A stretch of DNA of 64,000 nucleotides from Paraburkholderia agricolaris (GCF_009455635.1 NZ_QPER01000002.1:3782001-3846000); one strand, 5' to 3'. Shown: positions 54,233-63,028, counted from the stretch's first letter. The notes: generated from the letters alone by a model not told the origin. Made by a program: numbers and translations.

Positions 54233-55945
54233 ATGCTGTCGACTCAAGAAGCTGAAGGGCAACAAGCCGTCGTCGCCGACGCGCCGTTTTCGTCGCTCTC
54301 GACGCGCATGCATCAGATGTTCCCCGAACTCACGTGCACGGAAATCGACCGTCTGCGCCGGTTCGGCGAAGTGGGCCACTGGGAAGCCGGTGAGCTGCTG
54401 TTCGAAACCGGCCATACTGGTCCCGGCATGTTCGTGGTGTTGAAAGGACACGTCAAAATTTATCAGCGCGACGGCATTGGGCGCGAGGTCGTGATTGCGG
54501 AACACGGCGCGGGGCACTTTCTCGCTGAAGTCGGTCAACTGTCGGGGCGACCCGCACTTGTGAACGGCATGGCTGTCGACGCGGTCGACGCGCTGCTGAT
54601 TCCGCCGGTCAAGCTGCGCGCGTTGATCGTCGCCGAGGCCGAACTTGGCGAGCGCATCATGCGCGCGCTGATCCTGCGGCGCGTGTCGCTGATCGAAAAA
54701 GGTGCGGGCGGTCCGATCCTGATCGGCAATAGCCGGGACTCGAGGCTTGTGATGTTGCAAGGCTTCCTGTCGCGCAACGGTCACCCTCACTCGGTCATCG
54801 ACGAACGCGACGAAGACGCACTGCGTCTGATCGAGCAATTCGCCGCGCAGAAGGAAGACATGCCGCTGGTGATCTGCCCGGACGGCTCGGTGCTGCGTCA
54901 CCCCAGCATGCCGGAACTCGCCACCTGCCTCGGCTTGCTGCCCGATCTCGACGATTCGCATGTATACGACGTCGCGATCGTCGGCGCGGGGCCGGCGGGC
55001 CTTGCGACGGCCGTGTACGCGGCCTCCGAAGGCCTCTCGGTCATCGTGCTCGACAGCCGCGCCCCAGGCGGCCAGGCCGGCGCCAGTTCGCGGATCGAAA
55101 ACTATCTCGGCTTTCCGACTGGTATTTCCGGCCAGGCGCTGGCCGGCCGCGCCTTCGTGCAGGCGCAGAAATTCGGCGCACACGTCGCGATTCCGGTCCA
55201 CGTGAAAGCGCTGCATTGCGGGGAGTCGCCGTACCGGCTGGAGCTCAAGTGCGGCGGCCAGATCACCTCCCGCGCGATCGTGATCGCGAGCGGCGCGGTC
55301 TATCGGCGCCCGGCGCTGGAAGGGCTCGACCGCTTCGATGGGCGCGGCGTCTATTACTGGGCGTCGCCGGTCGAAGCCAAGCTGTGCAAGCGCCAGGAGA
55401 TCGTACTGGTGGGTGGCGGCAACTCGGCGGGCCAGGCGATCGTCTATCTGGCGACACACGCGGCCAAGGTTCACGTGCTGATCCGCCGCAGCGGCTTTGA
55501 AGCCACCATGTCGCGCTATCTGATCGACCGGATTCGCTCTCTGCCGAATGTGTTCGTGCACCCGAACTCGGAAATTGGCCGGCTTGAAGCGGACGAAATC
55601 GGCCTCGCGTCGGTCGTCTTGAAGAAGCCGCTGCCGGACGGCACCGAAAGCTTCGATACGCGGCATCTGTTCCTTTTCACCGGCGCGGACCCGAATACCG
55701 ACTGGCTGCGCACCTGCGGCGTGGCGCTGGACGACAAGGGCTTCGTGCTAACCGGCACCAGCGTGGACGGTGCATCCGTGTGCGATCTCGCGACTACCGT
55801 CGATGGCGTCTATGCGATCGGCGACGCGCGCGCCGGCTCGACGAAACGCGTCGCGGCGGCGGTCGGCGAAGGTGCGGCGGTTGTCGCGCAGATCCATCAA
55901 CTGCTGGCCGTGTCGGCGGGAGAAGCGGTCGCATTGGGGGCTTGA
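54233..55945 (+). CDS. Cyclic-nucleotide-binding domain fused to thioredoxin-reductase-like flavoprotein
   Basis: 570 residues from ATG 54233, which has AAGGAG upstream. An N-terminal cNMP-binding fold (about 15-140: GHWEAGELLFETGHTGPGMFVVLKG) is followed by a short linker domain. Then comes an FAD/NADP oxidoreductase of the thioredoxin reductase class: FAD motif VAIVGAGPAGLATAVYAAS near 246, NADP motif IVLVGGGNSAGQAIVYLA near 390, and FLFTGADPNTDWL near the C-terminus. The redox CxxC normally found after the GVHYCATCDG position is replaced by GVYYWASPVEA, so it cannot act as a classical thioredoxin reductase. Confidence 0.9.
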   Translation: MLSTQEAEGQQAVVADAPFSSLSTRMHQMFPELTCTEIDRLRRFGEVGHWEAGELLFETGHTGPGMFVVLKGHVKIYQRDGIGREVVIAEHGAGHFLAEVGQLSGRPALVNGMAVDAVDALLIPPVKLRALIVAEAELGERIMRALILRRVSLIEKGAGGPILIGNSRDSRLVMLQGFLSRNGHPHSVIDERDEDALRLIEQFAAQKEDMPLVICPDGSVLRHPSMPELATCLGLLPDLDDSHVYDVAIVGAGPAGLATAVYAASEGLSVIVLDSRAPGGQAGASSRIENYLGFPTGISGQALAGRAFVQAQKFGAHVAIPVHVKALHCGESPYRLELKCGGQITSRAIVIASGAVYRRPALEGLDRFDGRGVYYWASPVEAKLCKRQEIVLVGGGNSAGQAIVYLATHAAKVHVLIRRSGFEATMSRYLIDRIRSLPNVFVHPNSEIGRLEADEIGLASVVLKKPLPDGTESFDTRHLFLFTGADPNTDWLRTCGVALDDKGFVLTGTSVDGASVCDLATTVDGVYAIGDARAGSTKRVAAAVGEGAAVVAQIHQLLAVSAGEAVALGA

Positions 55946-56052
55946 GCCCCTTGCTGGAAGACGCGCAGACCCGGCGGGCCGCCGGGTAATCTGCTGTTAC
56001 ACACGCCTTCAACTGGTTGCACCTGCTTTGCTTTCTGTTCCGTAAGATCATC

Positions 56053-56080
56053 GTCAGCCATTCGACAGTGAATGGCTGAC
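56053..56080 (+). promoter_or_regulatory. 11-bp stem-loop upstream of the PXPV protein gene
   Basis: GTCAGCCATTC-GACAGT-GAATGGCTGAC is a perfect hairpin that ends 22 bases before the ATG at 56103, just ahead of the ribosome site. It may be the terminator of the preceding gene without T-run, or a leader structure or operator. Confidence 0.55.
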
Positions 56081-56102
56081 TCTTTCGGAACAGGAGACAA
56101 GC

Positions 56103-56390
56103 ATGATCCAACGCGCGATCTTTTTCGCCGCCTTCGGCCTTGCCGCCGCCTGCGCCTCGACCTCTTCCCTGGCGCGGGTGGACGTCGGCGTGTTCGTCAA
56201 CACGCCGGGCCCCGTGTACGCCCAGCCGCCAGTGGTTTATGCACCCCCACCTGTGTATGCGCCGCCGCCGGTGGTTTATGCGCCGGTGCGGCCGGCGTAC
56301 GGCTATGGGTATCGGGGCGATTACTACCGCGGGTATCGTGGGCACCATGACCATGGCCGCCACCGCGGCTGGGATCGGCACCATCGGTGA
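56103..56390 (+). CDS. Small exported PXPV-repeat protein
   Basis: 95 residues with a signal peptide (MIQRAIFFAAFGLAAACAST, ending near SSLA) and a mature part of repeated Pro-x-Pro-Val / YAPPPV units (about 35-62), then a Tyr/Arg/Gly/His-rich tail. AGGAGACAAGC precedes the ATG. Such proteins are common in Burkholderiaceae; function unknown. In overall build it parallels the protein at 2045-2347. Confidence 0.8.
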   Translation: MIQRAIFFAAFGLAAACASTSSLARVDVGVFVNTPGPVYAQPPVVYAPPPVYAPPPVVYAPVRPAYGYGYRGDYYRGYRGHHDHGRHRGWDRHHR

Positions 56391-56574
56391 GATCGGCCAT
56401 GTCCGGTCGGCCGCGTTGCCTTGCATCACGCCATGCGCCGGTCGTGCCGCACGCCGATCCGCCTTCCGTAATCGCGCTACAGTAGCGGCTGCTGATCCTG
56501 GCCGGACCTCGCGTCCGTTCCCATCGCCGTCACGGGTGACCGAAACTCGTGACTCAAGTCCGTAGCTCAAGTCT

Positions 56575-57813
56575 GTGACCGACGCTCACGTGAAGACTCT
56601 TCCTCTATCCGCCGCGCGCACCCTGCATCTGGCCGCGCAAGGTTTGCTGACACCGCCGCGCCGCAAAGCCGTCAAGGTTGACGTGCTCGACGCCATCCGC
56701 CGCATGGCGCAATTGCAGATCGACACGATCCACGTGGTCGCGCGCAGTCCGTATCTCGTGCTGTTCAGCCGGCTCGGCGCGTATCCGCAGCAATGGCTCG
56801 ACGAACATCTCGCCGAAGGCAACCTGTTCGAATACTGGTCGCATGAAGCCTGTTTCGTGCCGACCGAAGACTACGGCCTGCTGCGTCACCGCATGCTCGA
56901 CCCGAGCGACATGGGCTGGAAGTACGCCGCCGAGTGGCACAAGAAGCATCGCAAGGACATCGATAAACTGCTGGCGCATATTCGTGCGACGGGCCCGGTG
57001 CGTTCAGCGGACTTCGTCCGCGAGGCAGGCAAGAGCAACGGCTGGTGGGACTGGAAGCCGGAGAAACGCCATCTGGAAGTGCTGTTCGCGATTGGGCAAC
57101 TGATGGTGGCCGAGCGGCGCAATTTTCATCGCGTCTACGATCTGACCGAACGCGTATTACCAGATTGGGACGATGCGCGCGACCTGCCGCCGCGAGAAAC
57201 CGTCACTGCGGAAGCATTACGCCGCACCTGCCGCGCGCTCGGCGTCGTACGTGCCGATTGGGTCGCGGATTATTACCGGCTGCCGCGCCGCCCCTATCGC
57301 GACGAACTGCGAGCACTCGCCGACCAGGGAGAGTTGATTCCGGTGCAAGTGGAGGGCTGGAAGCAGGACACCTTCGTCCATCATGAATTCGCGCCGATGA
57401 TCGACGACGCGGCGACCGGCAGGCTCGCGTCAACCGTCACCACGGTGCTGTCACCCTTCGATCCGGTGGTGTGGGACCGCAAGCGCGCCGCCGCGCTCTT
57501 CGATTTCGACTATGCGATCGAATGCTACACACCGGCGGCAAAGCGCAAATACGGCTACTTCGTGTTGCCGCTTTTGAGCCGGGGGCGCCTGGTCGGCCGC
57601 GTGGATGCGAAAGCGCATCGGACCAACGGCGTGTTCGAACTGAAATCGCTGCACATCGAACCCGGCGTGCGATTCAGCGCGAGGCTTGCGGGCGATCTGC
57701 GCCGGGCTCTGCAACGCTGCGCGGACTGGCACGGCACACCGCAACTGGAAATTGCCTCGGCGCCGCCGGAATGGCTTGAAGCGTTAAGCGCGGACAGCAG
57801 GATGGAAGCGTAA
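56575..57813 (+). CDS. Winged-helix DNA glycosylase, YcaQ/AlkX family
   Basis: 412 residues from GTG 56575 (a second GTG five codons later is possible). The family (HTH_42) unhooks DNA interstrand crosslinks and removes bulky alkylated bases. The catalytic QxD-type motif is visible in MAQLQIDTIHVVARSPYLVLFSRLG (Gln and Asp near 48-50), the form that separates the YcaQ/AlkX branch from the QxQ form of AlkZ. Other conserved blocks are WSHEACFVP, WWDWKPEKRHLEVLF and SPFDPVVWDRKRAAALFDFDYAIECYTPAAKRKYGYFVLP. A single gene. Confidence 0.9.
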   Translation: MTDAHVKTLPLSAARTLHLAAQGLLTPPRRKAVKVDVLDAIRRMAQLQIDTIHVVARSPYLVLFSRLGAYPQQWLDEHLAEGNLFEYWSHEACFVPTEDYGLLRHRMLDPSDMGWKYAAEWHKKHRKDIDKLLAHIRATGPVRSADFVREAGKSNGWWDWKPEKRHLEVLFAIGQLMVAERRNFHRVYDLTERVLPDWDDARDLPPRETVTAEALRRTCRALGVVRADWVADYYRLPRRPYRDELRALADQGELIPVQVEGWKQDTFVHHEFAPMIDDAATGRLASTVTTVLSPFDPVVWDRKRAAALFDFDYAIECYTPAAKRKYGYFVLPLLSRGRLVGRVDAKAHRTNGVFELKSLHIEPGVRFSARLAGDLRRALQRCADWHGTPQLEIASAPPEWLEALSADSRMEA

Positions 57814-57846
57814 CCGCGCAACAGCCGCGCTCGACCATCCGCGCTC

Positions 57847-58446
57847 TCAATGCAGCGCCGCCCACGCGAGCGACAACGAAAACACGCCGAGCAAAATCGA
57901 CGCGCCGCGCTGCATCTTCACCGGATTCAGCCAACTGAGCTTACCGCTGCCAAGCGCCGCACCAAACGCGATCCATGCAAGTGCAATCGGCACCAGCAGG
58001 CAGGCGAACATCAGCATCGCCACGGCATACGCGGAAACATGGACAAACGCGACGGCGGGGAAGATCGTACCGGCGAACAACAAGCCTTTCGGGTTGAGCA
58101 ACGTCGCCACGAACAGCGTGCGCATGCCGCTCGCCTGGTGGGCCGATTCGGGCAAAGCCACCGCCGCGCGCCACATATCAACAGCGAGATACGCGATGTA
58201 CACCCCGGCCGCCACGCGCAGCAGCGACGGCAACCACGGCAACGCGTGTTCGGCTTGCGCGAGAAAATGTCCCCACACTGAAATCGACACGAGATAGCCG
58301 GCCAGTTCGGTAGCGATCAGCGGCAACGAGCGCTGCATGCCCTGGCGCAACCCGGCCGCAGCGAGCAGCGTATTGGTTGGGCCCGGCGTAACCAGTACGA
58401 CGATAATGCCCACCGCCAGCAACGCGATTTCAGACGAGGAAAGCAT
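57847..58446 (-). CDS. LysE family amino-acid/metabolite exporter
   Basis: 199 residues with five or six hydrophobic segments. The family signature is VTPGPTNTLLAAAGLRQGMQRS (about 19-40), then LNPKGLLFAGTIFPAV. LysE/RhtB proteins export basic amino acids, homoserine or related compounds. Its ATG (58444-58446) lies directly at the end of a T-tract of a hairpin, with no visible ribosome site, so translation may start from a very short leader. Confidence 0.88.
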   Translation of the reverse strand: MLSSSEIALLAVGIIVVLVTPGPTNTLLAAAGLRQGMQRSLPLIATELAGYLVSISVWGHFLAQAEHALPWLPSLLRVAAGVYIAYLAVDMWRAAVALPESAHQASGMRTLFVATLLNPKGLLFAGTIFPAVAFVHVSAYAVAMLMFACLLVPIALAWIAFGAALGSGKLSWLNPVKMQRGASILLGVFSLSLAWAALH

Positions 58447-58482
58447 AAAAAAGGCGCAATGTTATAAACAATGCGCCTTTTT
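58447..58482 (-). terminator. Hairpin terminator abutting the LysE start codon
   Basis: AAAAAGGCGCA and TGCGCCTTTTT are the arms, 13 bases apart; on the minus strand the T-run runs straight into the LysE ATG. It should end the transcript of the 85-residue gene at 58542. TATAAC in the loop could be a -10 box for lysE. Confidence 0.75.
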
Positions 58483-58541
58483 ATCACAGAGTGAAGCGCC
58501 GCCGAAATGACGCGGCGCCTGCGATCCGAATCACGCCGCCT

Positions 58542-58799
58542 TCAGCGCTCCAGCTTGGCGCGCAATTCGCGAGCGGCTTCCAGCAGCCCCTGATAACCCG
58601 AACGTGCGTGCTCCGGCAGGTCGGGATCGCCGACGAACGCGCCGAGCGTTTCGATCAGGCTATACAGAATGCCCTTTGCAGCACCCGAAGCAATGCTGCC
58701 TGACGACACCTGCTGATCCACGTGACTGAGCGCCGCATCGAGGTGTTCCAGATCGGGCCGGTCGCCCGGGGGAGGCTGAGGCGTTACGTCTTGCGTCAT
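58542..58799 (-). CDS. Unknown small soluble protein, 85 residues
   Basis: MTQDVTPQPPPGDRPDLEHL..., a Pro-rich start then two helices with GAAKGILYSLIETLGAFVGD. GGAGAG lies about 11 bases before the ATG. No family recognised. It is transcribed toward the LysE gene and followed by the hairpin at 58447-58482. Confidence 0.6.
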   Translation of the reverse strand: MTQDVTPQPPPGDRPDLEHLDAALSHVDQQVSSGSIASGAAKGILYSLIETLGAFVGDPDLPEHARSGYQGLLEAARELRAKLER

Positions 58800-58935
58800 G
58801 ATGAAACATCTCTCCGTTTAATGCATCGGTAAACAAAACCATTCTTTCATGTTGTTATATACCGATCGTGCCCCGCCGTCCATTCGTGATCGGACCCAGC
58901 ACGATTCACGTCAGCGATTCTTCGCCGCACGAACG

Positions 58936-59622
58936 TTATCTGCTCTTGACCCTCACGCGATAAGCACAGCGCCGCGCGCCAAAAAGCACATGCTCCTCGC
59001 GCTCGATCGAGCCTTCCTCGCCGACGATCTCCGTGAACAGTTGCAACTCCGTGCGGCAAAAACCCTGGCAGGTGCGCGCTGCCGCGCAGATCGGACAGTG
59101 GTTCTCGAGCAGCAGCCAGTCGCGTCCGTCTTTTTGCAATTCGGCCATATAGCCGTCGGCGCTGCGCAGCTCCGCCAGCCGCGTGAGCCGCGCCTTGAGA
59201 CTCTTGATCGGCTTGAGCGCGGAGAGATAGTTCGCGCGCGTTTCTATTGCGCGCTGATCGATCAATTTGTCGAGCCCGTCTTCGCCGAATAACTGGCGGA
59301 TCGAACCGAGCAATTGCACAGTCAATTGCGAATGCGTGTCCGGAAAGCGCGCGTTGCCCGCTTCCGTCAAACCCCAGCTTTGACTCGGCCGCCCCGGCCC
59401 CGCCTGCGACGCCTGGCGCCCTTCGATCAGGCCGTACGGCAGCAGCTTCTGGATCTGCTGCCGTGCAGCTTCGACGGTGATGCCGAGTTCGCTCGCGATC
59501 GACGCCGTCGACAAAGGCCCCTGCGTCTTCAACAGATTCAGGATGCGATCCACCGGTGCGGACGTTGGCACGGCCTGCGCGTTCACCGTCGAATTTTCCA
59601 AGCTTTCATTTGCATATCTCAT
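58936..59622 (-). CDS. COG2345/SufR-like helix-turn-helix regulator with cysteine cluster
   Basis: 228 residues. N-terminal winged helix (about 24-92: LKTQGPLSTASIASELGITVEAARQQIQKLLPYGLIEG, then a wing AGPGRPSQSWGLTEAG). The C-terminal half has Cys176, Cys179, Cys185, Cys189 and Cys219 in HCPICAAARTCQGFC...RRCAYRV. In SufR and related COG2345 proteins such cysteines hold an Fe-S cluster that changes DNA binding. It is divergent from an MFS transporter and a palindrome lies between them, so it probably represses that gene and itself. Confidence 0.85.
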   Translation of the reverse strand: MRYANESLENSTVNAQAVPTSAPVDRILNLLKTQGPLSTASIASELGITVEAARQQIQKLLPYGLIEGRQASQAGPGRPSQSWGLTEAGNARFPDTHSQLTVQLLGSIRQLFGEDGLDKLIDQRAIETRANYLSALKPIKSLKARLTRLAELRSADGYMAELQKDGRDWLLLENHCPICAAARTCQGFCRTELQLFTEIVGEEGSIEREEHVLFGARRCAYRVRVKSR

Positions 59623-59631
59623 CGGAGCACA

Positions 59632-59661
59632 TTATTATCCAAGCCAATACTTGCATAATAA
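59632..59661. promoter_or_regulatory. 30-bp operator palindrome between regulator and MFS gene
   Basis: Outer arms TTATTAT (59632-59638) and ATAATAA (59655-59661) enclose inner arms CAAG and CTTG around CCAATA; 11 of 12 half-site positions pair. It sits between the starts of the COG2345 regulator (59622) and the transporter (59688). Binding by the regulator is inferred from position. Confidence 0.75.
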
Positions 59662-59687
59662 GCCAGCCCCGCACGGCTGTCCATGAT

Positions 59688-61124
59688 ATGAAAAATCTGC
59701 AATCGGATGTGCCGGCCTGGGGCGATCTGCTCAGCGGCAGTAACGGCTGGAAGGCGCTCGGTCTCGCCGGCGGCGTCGCGCTGCATGCCACCAATGTGTA
59801 CGTGGCGACCACGATCCTGCCTTCGGTCGTGCATGACATCGGCGGGCTCGAACTGTACGCGTGGAACACCACGCTGTTCGTGGTCGCGTCAATTCTGGGT
59901 TCGGTGTTGTCGGTGCGCCTGCTCGCGGTGCTCGGCGCACGCTCCGCATACTTTTGCGCGCTGGCGGTGTTCGCGTTGGGCACCGTGGTGTGCGCGATTG
60001 CACCGTCAATGCCCTGGATGCTCGCCGGCCGCACGCTGCAAGGTCTCGGTGGCGGCATTCTGCTCGCCCTCAGTTATGCGCTGATTCGCGTGGTGTTCGA
60101 AGAACGCCTGTGGCCGCGAGCAATGGGGCTGGTCTCAGGTATGTGGGGCGTGGCGACCTTGTGCGGTCCAGCGGTCGGCGGCATCTTCGCGCAGCTCGGC
60201 GATTGGCGCCTGGCATTCTGGGTATTGCTGCCGGTTGTGCTGCTGCTCGCCGTGATCGTGCATCGCGAGGTCGACGACAAACGCACCCATGGCGACGCGG
60301 CGGCGCAGCCGATCCCGTTGCTGAAGGTCAGCCTGCTTGGCGCTTCGGTTCTGGTGATTTCCCTCGCCGCCCTGACCGAAGACATGCGCTGGAACGCACT
60401 CGGCGTCATCGCCGGCCTGGGGCTCGTATGGCTGCTCGCCAGACTCGAACGCAGCGGCGCCGCCCTGCGCCTGCTGCCGAGCGGCTCGTTCTCGATTCGC
60501 ACGCGAATCGGCAGCATCTACGCCTGCATGAGTCTGCTCGGTATCGGCGTGACGAGTGAAATCTTCGTGCCGTATTTCCTGCAGACGATCCACGGACGTT
60601 CGCCGCTGGCCGCCGGTTATCTGACAGCGTTGATGGCAGCCGGCTGGTCGGTCGGTTCGATGTTCAGCGCGGGCCGCTCCGCCACCGTAGCGCAGCGTCT
60701 GAGCCGCGCCGGTCCGCTGGTCGCGGCACTCGGACTCGCCGCCCTCGCGTGGCTGATGCCTATCGCCGGGTTGTTCGACGGCTCGGCTGGCACGCTCGCC
60801 TTGTGCGCGGCGCTCACGAGCGTCGGGCTGGGTGTCGGGATCGGCTGGCCGCATCTGCTCACCCGGGTGTTTACCGCCGCGCAGCCAGGCGAAGAGAACC
60901 TCGCGTCACTCTCGATCACCACCATTCAACTGTTCGCGATGGCGTTCGGCTCGGCGCTCGCGGGCCTCGTCGCAAATGGCGCCGGTCTGACGACCCTCGC
61001 CCCGCTGCCGGGTGCGCAACACACCGCGTTCTGGCTGTTCGCGACGTTCGCGTTCGCGCCTCTGCTCGCGGCAGGGCTGATCCGCCAACGCCCGCAAGCG
61101 CGCCTTACCGGAGAAGCATCGTGA
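59688..61124 (+). CDS. MFS transporter, probable efflux pump
   Basis: 478 residues from ATG 59688; the frame from 59556 overlaps the operator and the regulator. About 14 hydrophobic segments. The family C motif region SGMWGVATLCGPAVGGIFAQ marks it as an antiporter of the drug-efflux type, and a Thr/Ile-rich first helix (TNVYVATTILPSVV) agrees with the DHA2 group. Co-transcribed with the downstream LysR gene (GTGA overlap). Control by an Fe-S-type regulator would suggest induction by oxidative or redox-active compounds, but the substrate is unknown. Confidence 0.88.
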   Translation: MKNLQSDVPAWGDLLSGSNGWKALGLAGGVALHATNVYVATTILPSVVHDIGGLELYAWNTTLFVVASILGSVLSVRLLAVLGARSAYFCALAVFALGTVVCAIAPSMPWMLAGRTLQGLGGGILLALSYALIRVVFEERLWPRAMGLVSGMWGVATLCGPAVGGIFAQLGDWRLAFWVLLPVVLLLAVIVHREVDDKRTHGDAAAQPIPLLKVSLLGASVLVISLAALTEDMRWNALGVIAGLGLVWLLARLERSGAALRLLPSGSFSIRTRIGSIYACMSLLGIGVTSEIFVPYFLQTIHGRSPLAAGYLTALMAAGWSVGSMFSAGRSATVAQRLSRAGPLVAALGLAALAWLMPIAGLFDGSAGTLALCAALTSVGLGVGIGWPHLLTRVFTAAQPGEENLASLSITTIQLFAMAFGSALAGLVANGAGLTTLAPLPGAQHTAFWLFATFAFAPLLAAGLIRQRPQARLTGEAS

Positions 61125-62116
61125 TAGATCGAGTCCAGGCCATGCGGATCTTCGTGCGCATCGTCGACGCCAGCAGTTTCACGCGCGCCGCCGAATCCCT
61201 CGAAATTCCGCGCGCCACCGCGACAACCACCGTGCAGGCGCTCGAGTCCCTGCTCGGCGTGCAATTGCTGGTACGCACGACGCGCAAGGTCACGGTGACC
61301 GCGGAAGGCGCCGCGTACTACGAACGCTGCGCGCAGATTCTCGCCGCGATTGAAGAGGTCGAATCGGGCCTGTTCAACCGTCCGGAGAATTTGCGCGGCC
61401 GCTTGCGCGTGGCAATGCCGGGGATGATCGCCGCGTCGATCGTGGTGCCCGCGCTGGCCTCGTTCCGTGCGCTGCATCCGCATGTCGAGCTGGCGCTCAG
61501 CGTGATTCAGCGTGCCCTCGATCCCGTCAGCGAAAGCGTGGATTGCAGCATCGAGCTGGGCGAGTTGCCCGACTCACGGCTGCTCGCGCGCCGCCTCGGG
61601 TTGCTCGAACGCGTCACCTGCGCGAGCCCGGCATATCTGGCGCGCTTCGGCCAACCGAGGCATCTCGACGATCTCTCGGGTCACGTCGCGGTGAACTGGC
61701 TGTCGACGCAAACCGGGCGGCGTGTGGACTTCGATTTCAGCGTGGCAAGGCGGCCGAGCAAGGTGAAGGTGGACAGCTTCGTTCACGTGAACGATGAACA
61801 CACCTATCTCGCCTGCGGTCTTGAAGGCCTGGGGCTGATTCAGCCCGGGCGCGCCACTGTCGCGCCGTATCTGGCATCCGGACAGTTGATCGAGGTCCTG
61901 CCGAAGTGCAAGCCCACAGCAATTCCCATCTCTGTGACGTATGTGAAAAGCCGGCAGATTTCGCCGCGCGTGAGGGCGTTTGTCGACTGGCTCGCCGAGA
62001 TTTTTGAAAATGCGCCGGGGACGGTCAAGGCATCGCCACCGCTAGCCGAACCGCCGTTCTGGCCCGTACTCGATGCGCAGCAAGGGTGTTACGACGTCGA
62101 TACGGCATCGCGTTAG
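61121..62116 (+). CDS. LysR family regulator coupled to the MFS gene
   Basis: 331 residues starting at GTG 61121, which overlaps the MFS stop codon (GTGA), with GGAG upstream. The much longer frame from 60749 is antisense-like noise. N-terminal helix-turn-helix (AMRIFVRIVDASSFTRAAESLEIPRATATTTVQALESLLGVQLL) and LysR substrate-binding domain (RLRVAMPGMIAASIVVPALASFRALHPHVEL). It is of the DhcR/PA-type LysR group without a known effector. Translational coupling to the transporter is unusual for a LysR regulator, which is normally divergent from its target. Confidence 0.88.
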   Translation: MIDRVQAMRIFVRIVDASSFTRAAESLEIPRATATTTVQALESLLGVQLLVRTTRKVTVTAEGAAYYERCAQILAAIEEVESGLFNRPENLRGRLRVAMPGMIAASIVVPALASFRALHPHVELALSVIQRALDPVSESVDCSIELGELPDSRLLARRLGLLERVTCASPAYLARFGQPRHLDDLSGHVAVNWLSTQTGRRVDFDFSVARRPSKVKVDSFVHVNDEHTYLACGLEGLGLIQPGRATVAPYLASGQLIEVLPKCKPTAIPISVTYVKSRQISPRVRAFVDWLAEIFENAPGTVKASPPLAEPPFWPVLDAQQGCYDVDTASR

Positions 62117-62155
62117 GGCGCATTGGCAGCACCAGCAGCACCGGCACTGCTCGCC

Positions 62156-63028
62156 TCAACGCGCCTGCGCGAACTCCTCGGCCACGGCCGCAATCAACAC
62201 CTGAATCCGCGCGGTCTTGTACAGATCGGCATGCGCGACCACCCAGACGTCGAACGGCTCCGCGCGATGCGGCATCACACGCACCAGCTCCGGTTCGTAA
62301 TCGGCGCGAAAACACGGCAGCTCGGCAATCCCGAAACCGGCAAGGGTGGCTTCGAACAGCATCGCGGTAGATTGCGTCTGGAACACGAGACGCCCACGCG
62401 AAGTCGGTTCTCCGCACAGAGCCGCCCACATCGACGGCGAGACCGGCTGTTGATACATCACCAGATCCTGACCTTCGAATGCCTCGCCTTCGCGCGGCTC
62501 GCCGCGTGCGGCAATGTATTCGCGCGACGCGTAAATGCCGACCTCCAGTTGCGCGAGCTTGCGCGCGATCAGGTCCGGTGCATCGGGCCGCAGTGTGCGG
62601 ATCGCCACATCGGCTTCACGCCGCGTCAGATTGCTGATCTGCGCGGACGTCACGCACACGATCTCGATGCACGGATGCGCGCGCCGTACCTTGGCGATGG
62701 CCGGCACCACGAAACGTTTGCCGAGTGAATCGGTGGTGGCGACGCGGATCGTGCCCGCCAGCCGGTCGTCGAGTCCGGCAATCCGCCGCTCGATCGACAA
62801 AGCCGCCTGCTCCATCGTCTCGGCCGCGCCGAGCAAGGCCTCGCCAGCCGGCGTCAGCACGAACAGGGCGGGGGTACGCAGAAACAGCGTTGTCGAAAGC
62901 GTTTCTTCGAGCGCGGCGATTCGCCGGCCAACCGTTGCCTGGTCGACACCGAGTTGTGCGGCCGCGCCGCGCAGTGTGCCTGTACGCGCCACAGCGAGAA
63001 AAAATCGTGCGTTGTCCCAGTTGATCAT
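62156..63028 (-). CDS. LysR family transcriptional regulator
   Basis: 290 residues. Helix-turn-helix NARFFLAVARTGTLRGAAAQLGVDQATVGRRIAALEETL, then the effector domain with TIRVATTDSLGKRFVVPAIAKVRRAHPCIEIVCV. The VGRR form of the recognition helix is common in a subgroup that includes regulators of transporters. It is divergent from the MFS gene at 63155, with an inverted repeat in the 126-base intergenic region, and probably regulates it. Confidence 0.9.
   Translation of the reverse strand: MINWDNARFFLAVARTGTLRGAAAQLGVDQATVGRRIAALEETLSTTLFLRTPALFVLTPAGEALLGAAETMEQAALSIERRIAGLDDRLAGTIRVATTDSLGKRFVVPAIAKVRRAHPCIEIVCVTSAQISNLTRREADVAIRTLRPDAPDLIARKLAQLEVGIYASREYIAARGEPREGEAFEGQDLVMYQQPVSPSMWAALCGEPTSRGRLVFQTQSTAMLFEATLAGFGIAELPCFRADYEPELVRVMPHRAEPFDVWVVAHADLYKTARIQVLIAAVAEEFAQAR

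Noticed and set aside
54230..55666. 478-codon minus-strand frame opposite the cNMP-flavoprotein gene
   Set aside because: Antisense shadow; the plus-strand protein has intact FAD and NADP motifs.
60749..61120. Extended start of the LysR gene before 61121
   Set aside because: The added residues overlap the MFS gene in another frame and are Arg-rich; the GTG at 61121 has a ribosome site and begins a canonical LysR N-terminus.
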